DNA of 64,000 bases. Origin: Bradyrhizobium amphicarpaeae (lineage in GTDB: Bacteria; Pseudomonadota; Alphaproteobacteria; Rhizobiales; Xanthobacteraceae). Below are positions 34,344-43,230 of the stretch, piece by piece (within the stretch, counting starts at the first letter, position 1; each line of letters starts with the position of its first letter). The notes under the pieces were generated by a model. The model was not told where the DNA came from. It ran no database searches and was given only the letters and a program-made list of their open reading frames with translations. The position numbers and the translations under genes were made by a program. The stretch spans positions 4,432,001 through 4,496,000 of the forward strand of contig NZ_CP029426.2 in assembly GCF_002266435.3 (NCBI RefSeq), written 5' to 3'.

Positions 34344-34896
34344 AGCCGGCCTGCGCCGGGCGACGTCGCTGCGGGCGCAGAATCCGGAAGTGTATTATTC
34401 GGACGACGCCATCGTCACGGCGGACGACGCCACGATCGCGGAGCTGAAGCGCATCGCCGCCGGCAATCCGCGTCTGCGCAGCCGGCTGTGCACGCACCCC
34501 GATCCCGCGTCCGACCTGCACGAGATGCTGATCGTGCATCATCGCGAGGCCTATGTCCGGCCCCATAAGCATCTCGGCAAACCTGAATCGTTTCACGTGA
34601 TCGAGGGTACCGCGCAGGTCGTGATCTTCGAGGATGACGGCCGCATTCGCGACGTGCTCGAGATGGCGCCCTACGGCCAGGGCAAGCGCTGCTATTACCG
34701 GATGCCGGAAAAGGTTTTTCACTCGATCCTGATCACCTCGGAATGGCTGGTGTTCCACGAAACCACCGCCGGCCCGTTCGATCCCTCACGCACGGTATTT
34801 CCGGACTGGGCTCCCGATGGCGGCGGTGCCGGCGAGGTCCAGGACTACGTCACCAGGACCGGCGCGCTCGCCGCGGAGCATCTGGCGCGACGGTAG
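34321..34896 (+). CDS. WbuC-like cupin metalloprotein
   Basis: A 191-residue small cupin related to WbuC, a protein found in O-antigen clusters whose role is unclear. Two histidines and a glutamate-like set for metal binding are seen in YVRPHKHLGKPESFHVIEG. The family-typical end of the barrel is HSILITSEWLVFHETTAGPF. No signal peptide is present. It overlaps the methyltransferase gene by 23 bases, so its start at ATG 34321 lies within that gene, and 62 bases separate it from the UPF0104 gene. Confidence 0.8.
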   Translation: MGSSSSSEAGLRRATSLRAQNPEVYYSDDAIVTADDATIAELKRIAAGNPRLRSRLCTHPDPASDLHEMLIVHHREAYVRPHKHLGKPESFHVIEGTAQVVIFEDDGRIRDVLEMAPYGQGKRCYYRMPEKVFHSILITSEWLVFHETTAGPFDPSRTVFPDWAPDGGGAGEVQDYVTRTGALAAEHLARR

Positions 34897-34958
34897 ATTT
34901 CGACCACACTCGCTGCTCGACGATCCCGCCCGCGAATGATCGAGGACGAAACCAGACG

Positions 34959-35936
34959 ATGAAGCCGCCCGCAAAAGCACTCGTTACCTTGGTCAAGTTC
35001 GCAGTGTCGATCGGGATCCTGGTATTGTTGTTGCACGGCCAGGATTTGTCGTCCCTGAAGGCCGATCTTCTCACCGTCGACTTGAACATGCTGGCGCTTG
35101 CGGTGCTGCTGCTGTTCGGCCAGACCTTCGTTCTCTGCCACCGCTGGATCCTGATCCTCCATGCCATGAACGTGCCGCTCAATTGGCTGCCCGGCTGGCG
35201 CATTCTCATCATCAGCACCTTTTTCAATCAGGTGCTGCCCGCGGGCGGTGACGCGGTCCGGATCTGGATGCTGCGGCGAAACGGCGTGCAATGGTCGCAA
35301 ACGATCGGCAGCATCGTGGCCGATCGCTTTCTGGCGATGCTGGCGCTTGGTGCCGTCATATTGGCAGGAATGCCGTTCCTGCTGCAACGGTTCAGCGATC
35401 ACTCGCTCCTGTTAGCGATCATCGTCGTTCTCGCTGTTGCGTGTTTCTGCCTGATCTGCCTGCTCACGCTGAATCGCTGGCCACCTCGCATGATCGCCGC
35501 CTTGCCGGCCGGGATCGTGCAATTCGCGATGCTGGTCAGGGCTCCGCTGGCGGCTGCAGGGCGCGGAACGCTGATGGCGGCCGCCGTAGTCATCCACCTG
35601 ATCACGGTCGCAGCCTGTTACGTCCTTGCGATCGGCCTCGACGCGCCGCTGTCTGCGCTCAATGCATTCGTTCTTGTTCCCCTTGTCATTCTGTCGTCCG
35701 CGGTTCCGATCTCGATCGGAGGATGGGGCGTGCGAGAAGGCGCAATGGTTGCCGCGCTCGGCCTCGCCGGGATCGCATCGGACAAGGCGCTTGCAATATC
35801 GGTTTTGCTCGGCCTTGGCGGCCTGATCGTGGGACTGTTCGGCGGCCTGGTGTGGCTGATCGCGCCTGAGCGCACCAATTTCAGCCGTGACGAGGCGCGA
35901 GCCACCGCCGAGCGAGCCGACGCCGCGCCGGTCTAG
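34959..35936 (+). CDS. UPF0104/LPG-synthase-transmembrane-like membrane protein, second copy
   Basis: A 325-residue polytopic membrane protein closely similar in layout to the one at 21319-22338. Shared blocks are GWRILIISTFFNQVLPAGGDAVRIWMLR, of which NQVLPAGGDAVRIWML is the core, and SIGGWGVREGAMVAALGLAG near the C-terminus. About eight transmembrane segments are expected. The first 20 residues include a hydrophobic helix (LVKFAVSIGILVLLL). It probably works in lipid-linked sugar handling or transport. The first ATG of this length that fits the family is at 34959. One base separates its stop from the next ATG. Confidence 0.85.
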   Translation: MKPPAKALVTLVKFAVSIGILVLLLHGQDLSSLKADLLTVDLNMLALAVLLLFGQTFVLCHRWILILHAMNVPLNWLPGWRILIISTFFNQVLPAGGDAVRIWMLRRNGVQWSQTIGSIVADRFLAMLALGAVILAGMPFLLQRFSDHSLLLAIIVVLAVACFCLICLLTLNRWPPRMIAALPAGIVQFAMLVRAPLAAAGRGTLMAAAVVIHLITVAACYVLAIGLDAPLSALNAFVLVPLVILSSAVPISIGGWGVREGAMVAALGLAGIASDKALAISVLLGLGGLIVGLFGGLVWLIAPERTNFSRDEARATAERADAAPV

Positions 35937-35937
35937 C

Positions 35938-38253
35938 ATGAGCAACACTGAACGGGATCAGAGGATGACGGCTGCCGGGATGCGCCTACGCAGCCTCGCC
36001 GGGACATGGTGGTGGCGCCTGCTCCTGTTCGCGCCGGCCGCGCTTTGCATTTGGTACCTGAACCGTGACGGTGCTTACCGAACGCTGCTCTTCGACGGTG
36101 GCTGGACAACGCGATTTTACGTCCTCGCCTGGATCGTCCTGACGCCGTATCTCGGCTGGGTCATCACAGCGACCGGACGCCTGACGTTCTCTCTCATCAG
36201 GCACGAAGACGCCCAACGAGTGGACGAGTTCTTCGTCGGGGCGGCCACACTCATATTGTTGGGGCTCGGTCTCGGCACTCTATCCATTCTTTATCCCCAA
36301 ATCGTGCTCGGGCTCGCGGCTGCAGCTCTCCTATGGGACACCAGGACCTTCCAGATGCCGCGAACATTCGCGGTGACTCTCCCGTTGATCGCAATGTCGC
36401 TGCTGGGGCTCGGGCTTCTGGCAATGGTGTTCCTCGATCGCGCCGTCATCCCCGACGTCATTTCGAGCGACGTTCAACAGCTCTACGCCCCGTATCTTGC
36501 GGAAGTTGCGAGAAATCACAGCATCTGGCTCGCGACCGACAATCCGATCTTCTCCGACTTCGAGATCGGTCACGGCAACGGGCTGCATCTGTTGATGGCG
36601 ACGTTCCTGCCGCCCCATGTCGCCCAGATCATTTCGTTTCTCTACTTCGCCGGCATCGGCGCTGTCATTTTCGAGCTCGCCCGCCTCGTTCTGCCGTTGC
36701 AGGCTCTCGGACGCCGCTGGGAAGACGCGGCGACGCCGATTGCACTCGGCTTGGCGATCCTGGGCCTTGCCTGGCCGCGCACGATGCCGAGCGTGACACC
36801 CGGACTCCACACCATGGAATTCGGGAAGTACCATCTGCAGACGGCGGCGTTCTTCGTCTACTTTCTGCTGGTTGTCATTCGATCTTCCCAAAGTCGAGAC
36901 AGGCTGGCCGCGGGCATCTGCGGCTTTGCCATCACGGCTTCCTATCCGCTCTACGCCGCGTTTGTCGGGTTGATTTCAGCGTTGGGCATGCTCACCAAGG
37001 CGCTTCAGCGAGACCGATCCGGCCTCATGACCGGCGTGCTGCTTGGAGCGGGCGCGGTCGCGGGATGCATCCTGGCCTTCTCGATCAACTATCTTTACCT
37101 GGGAATACCGGCAACCAACCCGTACTCACTCTTCCGCGGCGTCGCGTCGGTCGAGCGCTTCTCCAAATTCGGCAGCCTCGATATTCTGGATTTTTTCGTT
37201 CTGGCGCAATCGCTGGAGGTCAGCGACTTCTTCAGCACGGCGGGTTTGACGGCCTTCTTCAAGCAGGTCAAATCCGTTCTCCTGGTTGCCGTTCTTCTCG
37301 CAACGGCGACCTGGGCCGTGGTCTTCGCCGACTCGAAACTGTTTCCCGATCGCTCCGACGTCTCGAAGCCGCAGGCATCGCCCGATCCCGCTGGGCTTTT
37401 CATCGTTATCGCCTACTTGGCCAGCGTCCGGCTTCTGGACATGACCTTGAATATCCCGAGTTTGGTCAGGCTATCCGTTCATGCCAGCGCCCTATTTCCG
37501 CTGGCGACCGTCGCGATCGCCTGTTGGGCCTTGCTCCTCGTCCGGCGGCTAACCCGGATTTGGTTCGCCGGGCGCCATGCTCCCCATGTCGCCGTTCTGG
37601 CGCTCCTGATCGCCTGCGCCTGGACAACGAGGTCGTATCCCTGGCAGACCTTCCGGAATGACGGCACCATCGCGTTTGTGACTGGGCGCCCCCTCCGCCA
37701 GATGCCGCGCGTGTCCCTGGACTGGCACCGCTGTGACGAACTGCAGCAATTGACGGGCTCTGAGCGCATTCTGCCGCTCAACGGTTATCGCGCGATGGTG
37801 CCCTGCTATTTCTCGCCCCTGCTCACGCGGGGAAAGATCATTCATACCTATCAAAGCGATGTCGCGCGCGATTTCAGAAGGATCGCAGCGGGCGACGCCG
37901 ACACGGCAGAAGCCACGCTTCGCGCGCTGGGAGTGAATCTCTTTTATGTCCAGAAGGGGAATTGCGATTTCTGGCTGAACGGGTTCTCGGACCTTTTTCA
38001 GAAAGACGAACTGGCCAAGCGCTTTGCTGTTCGCACGGAGACTCCGGATTACTGGCTATTGACGTGGAAAAATGGCGAACAACCGATGGGTCCGGATGCC
38101 GAAGCGGATATCTCGATGCTTAGGACGAGATCGAAGGAGATCTACCGAGAGGCTTACGGGGTCGAACCATTCGAAGTGGTCAAGCACGGTCTGTCATCAG
38201 AGCGCATGGTCCTTCATCCCGGAAGTCTCGATCAGTTGTCCGAATGCCGCTGA
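35938..38253 (+). CDS. Large polytopic membrane protein, GT-C-glycosyltransferase-like (paralogue 1)
   Basis: A 771-residue protein with about a dozen hydrophobic segments followed by a roughly 170-residue soluble C-terminal part. I do not recognise the family by name. The layout resembles GT-C glycosyltransferases, with an acidic loop after the early helices (VISSDVQQLYAPYLAEVARN) where such enzymes keep a catalytic Asp, and with a soluble C-terminal domain. The C-terminal part carries GVNLFYVQKGNCDFWLNGF and YWLLTWKNGEQPMGPDAE. Both have counterparts in the next gene, so the two are tandem paralogues. Start 35938 is one base after the UPF0104 stop. A sugar-transfer role from a lipid carrier is inference. 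Confidence 0.68.
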   Translation: MSNTERDQRMTAAGMRLRSLAGTWWWRLLLFAPAALCIWYLNRDGAYRTLLFDGGWTTRFYVLAWIVLTPYLGWVITATGRLTFSLIRHEDAQRVDEFFVGAATLILLGLGLGTLSILYPQIVLGLAAAALLWDTRTFQMPRTFAVTLPLIAMSLLGLGLLAMVFLDRAVIPDVISSDVQQLYAPYLAEVARNHSIWLATDNPIFSDFEIGHGNGLHLLMATFLPPHVAQIISFLYFAGIGAVIFELARLVLPLQALGRRWEDAATPIALGLAILGLAWPRTMPSVTPGLHTMEFGKYHLQTAAFFVYFLLVVIRSSQSRDRLAAGICGFAITASYPLYAAFVGLISALGMLTKALQRDRSGLMTGVLLGAGAVAGCILAFSINYLYLGIPATNPYSLFRGVASVERFSKFGSLDILDFFVLAQSLEVSDFFSTAGLTAFFKQVKSVLLVAVLLATATWAVVFADSKLFPDRSDVSKPQASPDPAGLFIVIAYLASVRLLDMTLNIPSLVRLSVHASALFPLATVAIACWALLLVRRLTRIWFAGRHAPHVAVLALLIACAWTTRSYPWQTFRNDGTIAFVTGRPLRQMPRVSLDWHRCDELQQLTGSERILPLNGYRAMVPCYFSPLLTRGKIIHTYQSDVARDFRRIAAGDADTAEATLRALGVNLFYVQKGNCDFWLNGFSDLFQKDELAKRFAVRTETPDYWLLTWKNGEQPMGPDAEADISMLRTRSKEIYREAYGVEPFEVVKHGLSSERMVLHPGSLDQLSECR

Positions 38254-38265
38254 GGAGTTGTTGAT

Positions 38266-40548
38266 TTGACGACGGAAAGCGATCCTGCACGAGGACATTC
38301 ACGTGCGTTTCGTGGATGCTCGTCCTGGAGGAGCGCTGGCTGGCAGGCAAGCGCGCGCGCCGCCTTGATGACGGCTCCGTTCCTCGTCGCGGCGTTGGGC
38401 CTTCTGGTGAAGATTCCTCCCGAGGTCCAATTATTCAGCGGCGGCTATCTGACTGCGTGGAACAGCTTGTGTCTCGCAATCCTCGCTCCCTATGTCGTTC
38501 TGGCGTTTATCGGGATGGGAGCCCTGTTCGTCCGCCCACTCGCCGACGAAGATATCTGCCTCGACACGGCTGACTTGCTGGTGCTGCAGTTCTTCGGCGG
38601 CGCGGCTGTTTGCAGTTTGATTGGTGTCTGCCTTGGTGCGGCTGGACTGCTTTTCCCGTGGATCACCATCCCGTTCCTGACGGGCCTCGTCGTATGGTAT
38701 TTTGGGCAGCACCTGCGTCAGCCATCTCGCACCAGTTGGGCACCATCGACGGCGGCCGAATGGCTGCTCATCGGATTACTGGGTTTGTCCGGCCTCGTAC
38801 TCCTGCTGGTGAAGGGCGTCGTGCTCGACGCGACACGCGGCGATATCCCGCAGCTTTATCTTCCGCTCCTTGCCGACCTGCAAAACCGACACACTTTTTG
38901 GCTCGATCTCGAAAAGCCGAAACTATTCTGGTTCTTGCTCGGTCGTGGCCACGGGGCCGACATGTTGCTCGTGAGCTTCGGAGGTCCGCTAGCCCATCAA
39001 ATCCTTTCCGTCGTTTACTTGCTGTCCATTACGGCGCTGGTCCATCGGATGGCGGCGCGGCTTACGACCGGCTGGATACTGCCCGGCTGCGCGGCCCTGA
39101 TCGCAATGTGGTCCAGCTTTATCGGCCTCGAAACTGGACGCTTTCATTATGAAACAGGTGCCTTCCTCCTGTTTGTCTGTTGGGCCGGGGTGCTCTTCGC
39201 CACCGCGAAGGCCCGCGTGATCTCCCGCGCCCTGGTGCCGGCCGTGATATCCATCGCGATCATGGTGCCCCAGGCCGCAATCATTGCCGCAGCATTCTTG
39301 ATGGCGGGAGCAGGAGCCGGCTGGTTCGCTCATGGCCCACGCGGAATCGTGCGTCCGCTGGTCGTGGCCGCAATCGGTCTTGGCACAGCGGCTCTTGGCC
39401 TCCTGGTCAACCAATTCTATCTCGGCATCGCCGAGGTCAATCCCATCGGCGTGTTCATGCCGCTCATCAACGTGGAGCGGTTCCGTCAAATCTCAAGCCT
39501 GGATCTGATGGTCTACGTGAACAACGCGCAGGGCATCAACTATGCGGGATTTTCGATGCTCGACGTCGTTGCCGCTTTGCGTCGCTGCTGGCTAGTGCTG
39601 TCCAACCTGTTCGTTGCGCCACACTTCTGGGCGTACCCGGCATTCATTGTCGCATGCGCCGCCTTGCCTAACGTGCGGCGACCACAGGAGAACGGGCCCT
39701 TCGCCGTTGGTCTTGGTCTATCTCTGCTCGCCGTGGTTTGTATCATCACTCTCACTTCACATGGCAGTCTGGAGCGCATGCTGGCTTTCCGATCGGTCGC
39801 AACTCCTCTGATCGCCATTTCAGTAATAGTGCCCCTTGCCGGCGTCTTTCGACAGTATCGATTGCAGGACCGCTTCGTCTCTCTGCCTTCTGCGGCAATT
39901 GCGGTCTGTTTGGCGACCCTGGTTGCAGTTGTCGTAGCCCGGTCGCAGGGCGAAATAACTTGGGGGCGCACCAAGGGGGCTTTGGCATATGTCACCGGTC
40001 GCATCGGCTTGGTTGACACCGCCCCGTCCTTTGCCGATCTGGACCCGCGCCGCTGCCTGGAGGTCTCACGCCACGTTCCGTCCGGCTGGCGCATTCTGCC
40101 CGTCAATTCAGCTTTGCGTTTTCTGCCGACCTGCGCCGAATCCCCGCTCCTGCCAGCCGGCCGGGTGGTCGACACCCTGCATCCGGTGTTCCTGCCTGAT
40201 TATGGAGACGTTCTGCTCGGACCGTCTCCCGTCAGCATTGCCGCCTTGCGCCGGTACAATGTGAACGCCTTTTACATCGAGAGCGACAGGTTGGATTTCT
40301 GGGCGCACGGGCAGAGCCCGCTTTTCGATCCAGACAGCATGCAGCGCTATCTCGATGTGCTCCATGTCGGAGCTGACTACGTATTGCTGACGTGGAAAGG
40401 TTTGGGAGTCCCAATGAGCGATGCCCAGGTTGCAGCAATCACAGAGCTGCGGAACCGCAGTCGTGTAACCAGGGGAAGCAAGGAATATTGGGACGGGATC
40501 GCAGCGCTTGCCGCATGGCGGTCCCGGCAAGTCTCCGCCCAAAAGTGA
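38266..40548 (+). CDS. Large polytopic membrane protein, GT-C-glycosyltransferase-like (paralogue 2)
   Basis: A 760-residue paralogue of the preceding protein. Matching blocks are RGDIPQLYLPLLADLQN in the first acidic loop, YLGIAEVNPIGVF mid-protein (YLGIPATNPYSLF in the neighbour), YNVNAFYIESDRLDFWAHG, and YVLLTWKGLGVPMSDAQVA at the end. The start is TTG 38266, decided by a good GAGGAG ribosome-binding site at 38252-38257, eight bases before it. Both proteins seem to be multi-span inner-membrane enzymes with a large C-terminal domain, probably outside the membrane. It ends the 17-kb plus-strand run, with 265 bases before the next gene. Confidence 0.68.
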   Translation: MTTESDPARGHSRAFRGCSSWRSAGWQASARAALMTAPFLVAALGLLVKIPPEVQLFSGGYLTAWNSLCLAILAPYVVLAFIGMGALFVRPLADEDICLDTADLLVLQFFGGAAVCSLIGVCLGAAGLLFPWITIPFLTGLVVWYFGQHLRQPSRTSWAPSTAAEWLLIGLLGLSGLVLLLVKGVVLDATRGDIPQLYLPLLADLQNRHTFWLDLEKPKLFWFLLGRGHGADMLLVSFGGPLAHQILSVVYLLSITALVHRMAARLTTGWILPGCAALIAMWSSFIGLETGRFHYETGAFLLFVCWAGVLFATAKARVISRALVPAVISIAIMVPQAAIIAAAFLMAGAGAGWFAHGPRGIVRPLVVAAIGLGTAALGLLVNQFYLGIAEVNPIGVFMPLINVERFRQISSLDLMVYVNNAQGINYAGFSMLDVVAALRRCWLVLSNLFVAPHFWAYPAFIVACAALPNVRRPQENGPFAVGLGLSLLAVVCIITLTSHGSLERMLAFRSVATPLIAISVIVPLAGVFRQYRLQDRFVSLPSAAIAVCLATLVAVVVARSQGEITWGRTKGALAYVTGRIGLVDTAPSFADLDPRRCLEVSRHVPSGWRILPVNSALRFLPTCAESPLLPAGRVVDTLHPVFLPDYGDVLLGPSPVSIAALRRYNVNAFYIESDRLDFWAHGQSPLFDPDSMQRYLDVLHVGADYVLLTWKGLGVPMSDAQVAAITELRNRSRVTRGSKEYWDGIAALAAWRSRQVSAQK

Positions 40549-40813
40549 GGATGGAGCCCTCCCGCACGGCAACGGCGACGTCGGAGGTTTCACGGTGGTC
40601 CGCCCCAAACGACATGGTCACCGCAGATCCTTGCCGGACAGGCTCTGTTTTTGAGAGGCCGACCATTGGACAAGATGCTCGCGGACAGCGTGGAATCGCA
40701 ACTTATCAATTGAGGTGCACGCTGGGGCCCTATATAGCCCTATATCGGCTGCCTGCCGCGGGCCTTGATGGCTCGGACGCCGAATTCAACCGTTCCTGCA
40801 AAGAGTTAAAGCC

Positions 40814-42031
40814 GTGACCGATCATTGCCGCCTTTGCCATTCGACCAACCTGCGTCCGGTCATCGACCTCGGATTGATGCCGATTGCGCATCGGCTTCGC
40901 CGCAGCCGAGACGAGCAGGATGAACGCTTTCCGTTCGAGGTGATGGCCTGCGGCGAGTGCGGCCTGCCCCAGATCGTCAAGCCGATCGATCCCGATATTC
41001 TTTATCGCCAGTTCAACTACAATTTCAGCAGTTGGAAGCCGGAGCCGCATCAGGCGGACGAGCTCGACACCATCGCGAAATTCTCCAAGCACCAGTCCGT
41101 GTTCGAGATCGGATGCAACGACGGCCTGTTCATGGACAAGCTGCGTGAGCGCGGCACCAAGGTCATGGTCGGCGTCGAGCCCAATCCGGTGTCGGGCAAG
41201 ATCGCCCGCGAGCGCGGCATCAAAGTCTATGCCGACATGCTCAGCCCGGAGATGGCCCACGATGCTGTCGCTCAGTCCGGCAAGTTCGACCTCGTCATAT
41301 CGCGCCAGGTGCTGGAGCACATTGTCGATTTCGAGAACTTCTTCGACTGCGTCAAGATCGCGCTCAGCGACGACGGGCTGCTGTTCATCGACGTGCCCGA
41401 TTTCGCCCCTGGCTCGGCGGTGGGAGACCTCTCCGTTCTCTGGGAAGAGCACGTCAGCTATTTCACCGAACCGACCCTGCTCGCGCTGCTGGCACGCCAC
41501 GGCTTCGAGGCAGTGTCGGTAAAGAAATACAATTTCAGCGGCGGCAGCCTCGCGATCGCCGCCCGCCGCGCCAAGGGCGTCGTGACGCCTCCGCCCGCGC
41601 CATCCGGCGTCGGCGAGAGATTCGGTCAGCGCGCACGCGAGTATGGCGCACGTCTCCGTCCGATTCTCGCGAAGGCCCGCGCCAACGGCGCCGAGATCGC
41701 TATCTACGGCGCCGGCTGCCGCGCCTGCACCTTCACCAACGCCCACGAGTTGGCGGATCTCGTCGACCTCTCGGTCGACGACCAGAAAGAGCGCCAGGGG
41801 CTGTTCCTGCCCGGCACCGGCATTCCGATCCGTTCGCCCGAGGATCTCGCCGCCAATTCGGGCCCGCTCGTCTGTCTCCTGGCCGTGAACGAGGAGAATG
41901 AGGCCAAGGTCAGCAGCCGGCTGCGCGAGAGCGTGAAGCGTCCGCTCGAGATCGTTTCGATCTTCGCGCCGAACGACATCTGGAGCGAGCTCGACCGTCT
42001 CGAGGCGGCGCTAAGGTCGCGGCATGGCTGA
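40814..42031 (+). CDS. Class I SAM-dependent C-methyltransferase-like protein with zinc-binding N-terminus
   Basis: A 405-residue protein with the same three-part layout as the one at 19965-21233. The zinc site is at DHCRLCHSTNL and MACGECGLPQ, the SAM motif I is VFEIGCNDGLFMDKL, and the conserved EEHVSYFTEP block follows. The C-terminal Rossmann-like part has IAIYGAGCRACTFTNAH. The start is GTG 40814, since no ATG fits before the zinc site. A weak candidate promoter (TTGAGG at 40710-40715 and TATAGC at 40733-40738, 17 apart) lies in the 265-base gap before it. It overlaps the next gene by eight bases. Confidence 0.84.
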   Translation: MTDHCRLCHSTNLRPVIDLGLMPIAHRLRRSRDEQDERFPFEVMACGECGLPQIVKPIDPDILYRQFNYNFSSWKPEPHQADELDTIAKFSKHQSVFEIGCNDGLFMDKLRERGTKVMVGVEPNPVSGKIARERGIKVYADMLSPEMAHDAVAQSGKFDLVISRQVLEHIVDFENFFDCVKIALSDDGLLFIDVPDFAPGSAVGDLSVLWEEHVSYFTEPTLLALLARHGFEAVSVKKYNFSGGSLAIAARRAKGVVTPPPAPSGVGERFGQRAREYGARLRPILAKARANGAEIAIYGAGCRACTFTNAHELADLVDLSVDDQKERQGLFLPGTGIPIRSPEDLAANSGPLVCLLAVNEENEAKVSSRLRESVKRPLEIVSIFAPNDIWSELDRLEAALRSRHG

Positions 42032-43217
42032 GGACAAGCTCTTCAACTATTACGAACGTCAGGACGTTCTGCCGACGTTCGGGAATTTCAAATCGTCCAC
42101 CGAGCTAGAGGCCTACGCCAGCCAGCGGCGCGAGCTGTTTTCGGACAAGCTGGTGCTGCCGCCGCGGCTGTTCCGCGATGCCGATGTGCTCGAATTCGGT
42201 CCCGATTCCGGCGAGAACGCGCTGGTGTTTGCCGGTTGGGGCGCGAACATGACGCTCGCCGAGCCGAACCGGCATGCACACCCGAAAATCCAGGCCTACT
42301 TCGCACAGTTCGGCCTGACCCAACGTCTCCGCGAACTCGCGCTCGCCGATGTCGAGGGTTTCAGCAGCGATCGCCGCTTCGACATCATCGATGCCGAGGG
42401 CTTCATCTACACCGTGCAGCCGAGCGAAAAATGGCTCGGCATCTTCCATCGACTGCTCAAGCCGGACGGTTATGCCGTCGTGTCCTATTACGAGCGCTAT
42501 GGCGGCTTCTTCGAGCTCGCGCTCAAGGCGATCCATGCGGCCGGCAAGGCGTTGAGCGGTCGCGCCGCGCTCGACACGGCGAAGATGCTGTTCGAGGCGA
42601 AGTGGAACAGCATTCCGCACACCCGCAGCTTCGAATCCTGGCTGATGGACGTGCTGGAAAATCCGTTCGTCCGGCATCGTTACTTCCTCGATGCGGCCAG
42701 CTTGTGCGCGGCAGCGCACGGACAAGGATTCGACGTCCATTCGGCGTGGCCCGCCTATCGCGACAGCCTGGACATCTACTGGCACAAAAAGGTCCTGTCC
42801 GGCGACGACAAGCTGCATCGCGCCAGCCGCCATCTCGACCGCAGCCGCCTGAGCTTCCTCGGCGGACGAAAGCTCTATCTGGTCGGCAAGGCCGATGCCG
42901 TGCAGGCAATCTCGGCATCGATCGAGGCGCTGGTTCTCGACGTCGATGGCATGATCGACGATCCCCTCGGCGCGCGCCTGCCGCGCGTCGTTGCGGGCCT
43001 CGCGGCCCTGCGCGAGACGATCCGCACCGCGGACATCCTGGCCGACGATGCCGCCGACATCGAAGCCATCATGGCGACGCTCGACAGCTTCCATCGCATC
43101 TTTGGCGCGATCGGCCGACGGGATGCGGCCGCGGTCGCCGCCCTCACCCAGGCGGATCCGGCATTCATCAACATTTGGGGACAGCCGGCGCATTTCCTCG
43201 TGGTCCGGAAGCGCTAA
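42024..43217 (+). CDS. SAM-dependent methyltransferase-like protein of unknown specificity
   Basis: A 397-residue protein whose first half is a Rossmann methyltransferase-like domain. Motif I is degenerate but recognisable (VLEFGPDSGENALVFAGWG), with LAEPNRHAHP as the acidic strand-2 end and a motif IV-like FDIIDAEGFIYTV. The second half is mostly helical with no known motif, and ends in GQPAHFLVVRKR. It sits between the zinc methyltransferase and the Gfo/Idh/MocA gene, overlapping the former by eight bases and 13 bases before the latter, so the three look co-transcribed. Another SAM-binding activity is possible. Confidence 0.65.
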   Translation: MAEDKLFNYYERQDVLPTFGNFKSSTELEAYASQRRELFSDKLVLPPRLFRDADVLEFGPDSGENALVFAGWGANMTLAEPNRHAHPKIQAYFAQFGLTQRLRELALADVEGFSSDRRFDIIDAEGFIYTVQPSEKWLGIFHRLLKPDGYAVVSYYERYGGFFELALKAIHAAGKALSGRAALDTAKMLFEAKWNSIPHTRSFESWLMDVLENPFVRHRYFLDAASLCAAAHGQGFDVHSAWPAYRDSLDIYWHKKVLSGDDKLHRASRHLDRSRLSFLGGRKLYLVGKADAVQAISASIEALVLDVDGMIDDPLGARLPRVVAGLAALRETIRTADILADDAADIEAIMATLDSFHRIFGAIGRRDAAAVAALTQADPAFINIWGQPAHFLVVRKR

Positions 43218-43230
43218 GGGATCGTAGCCA

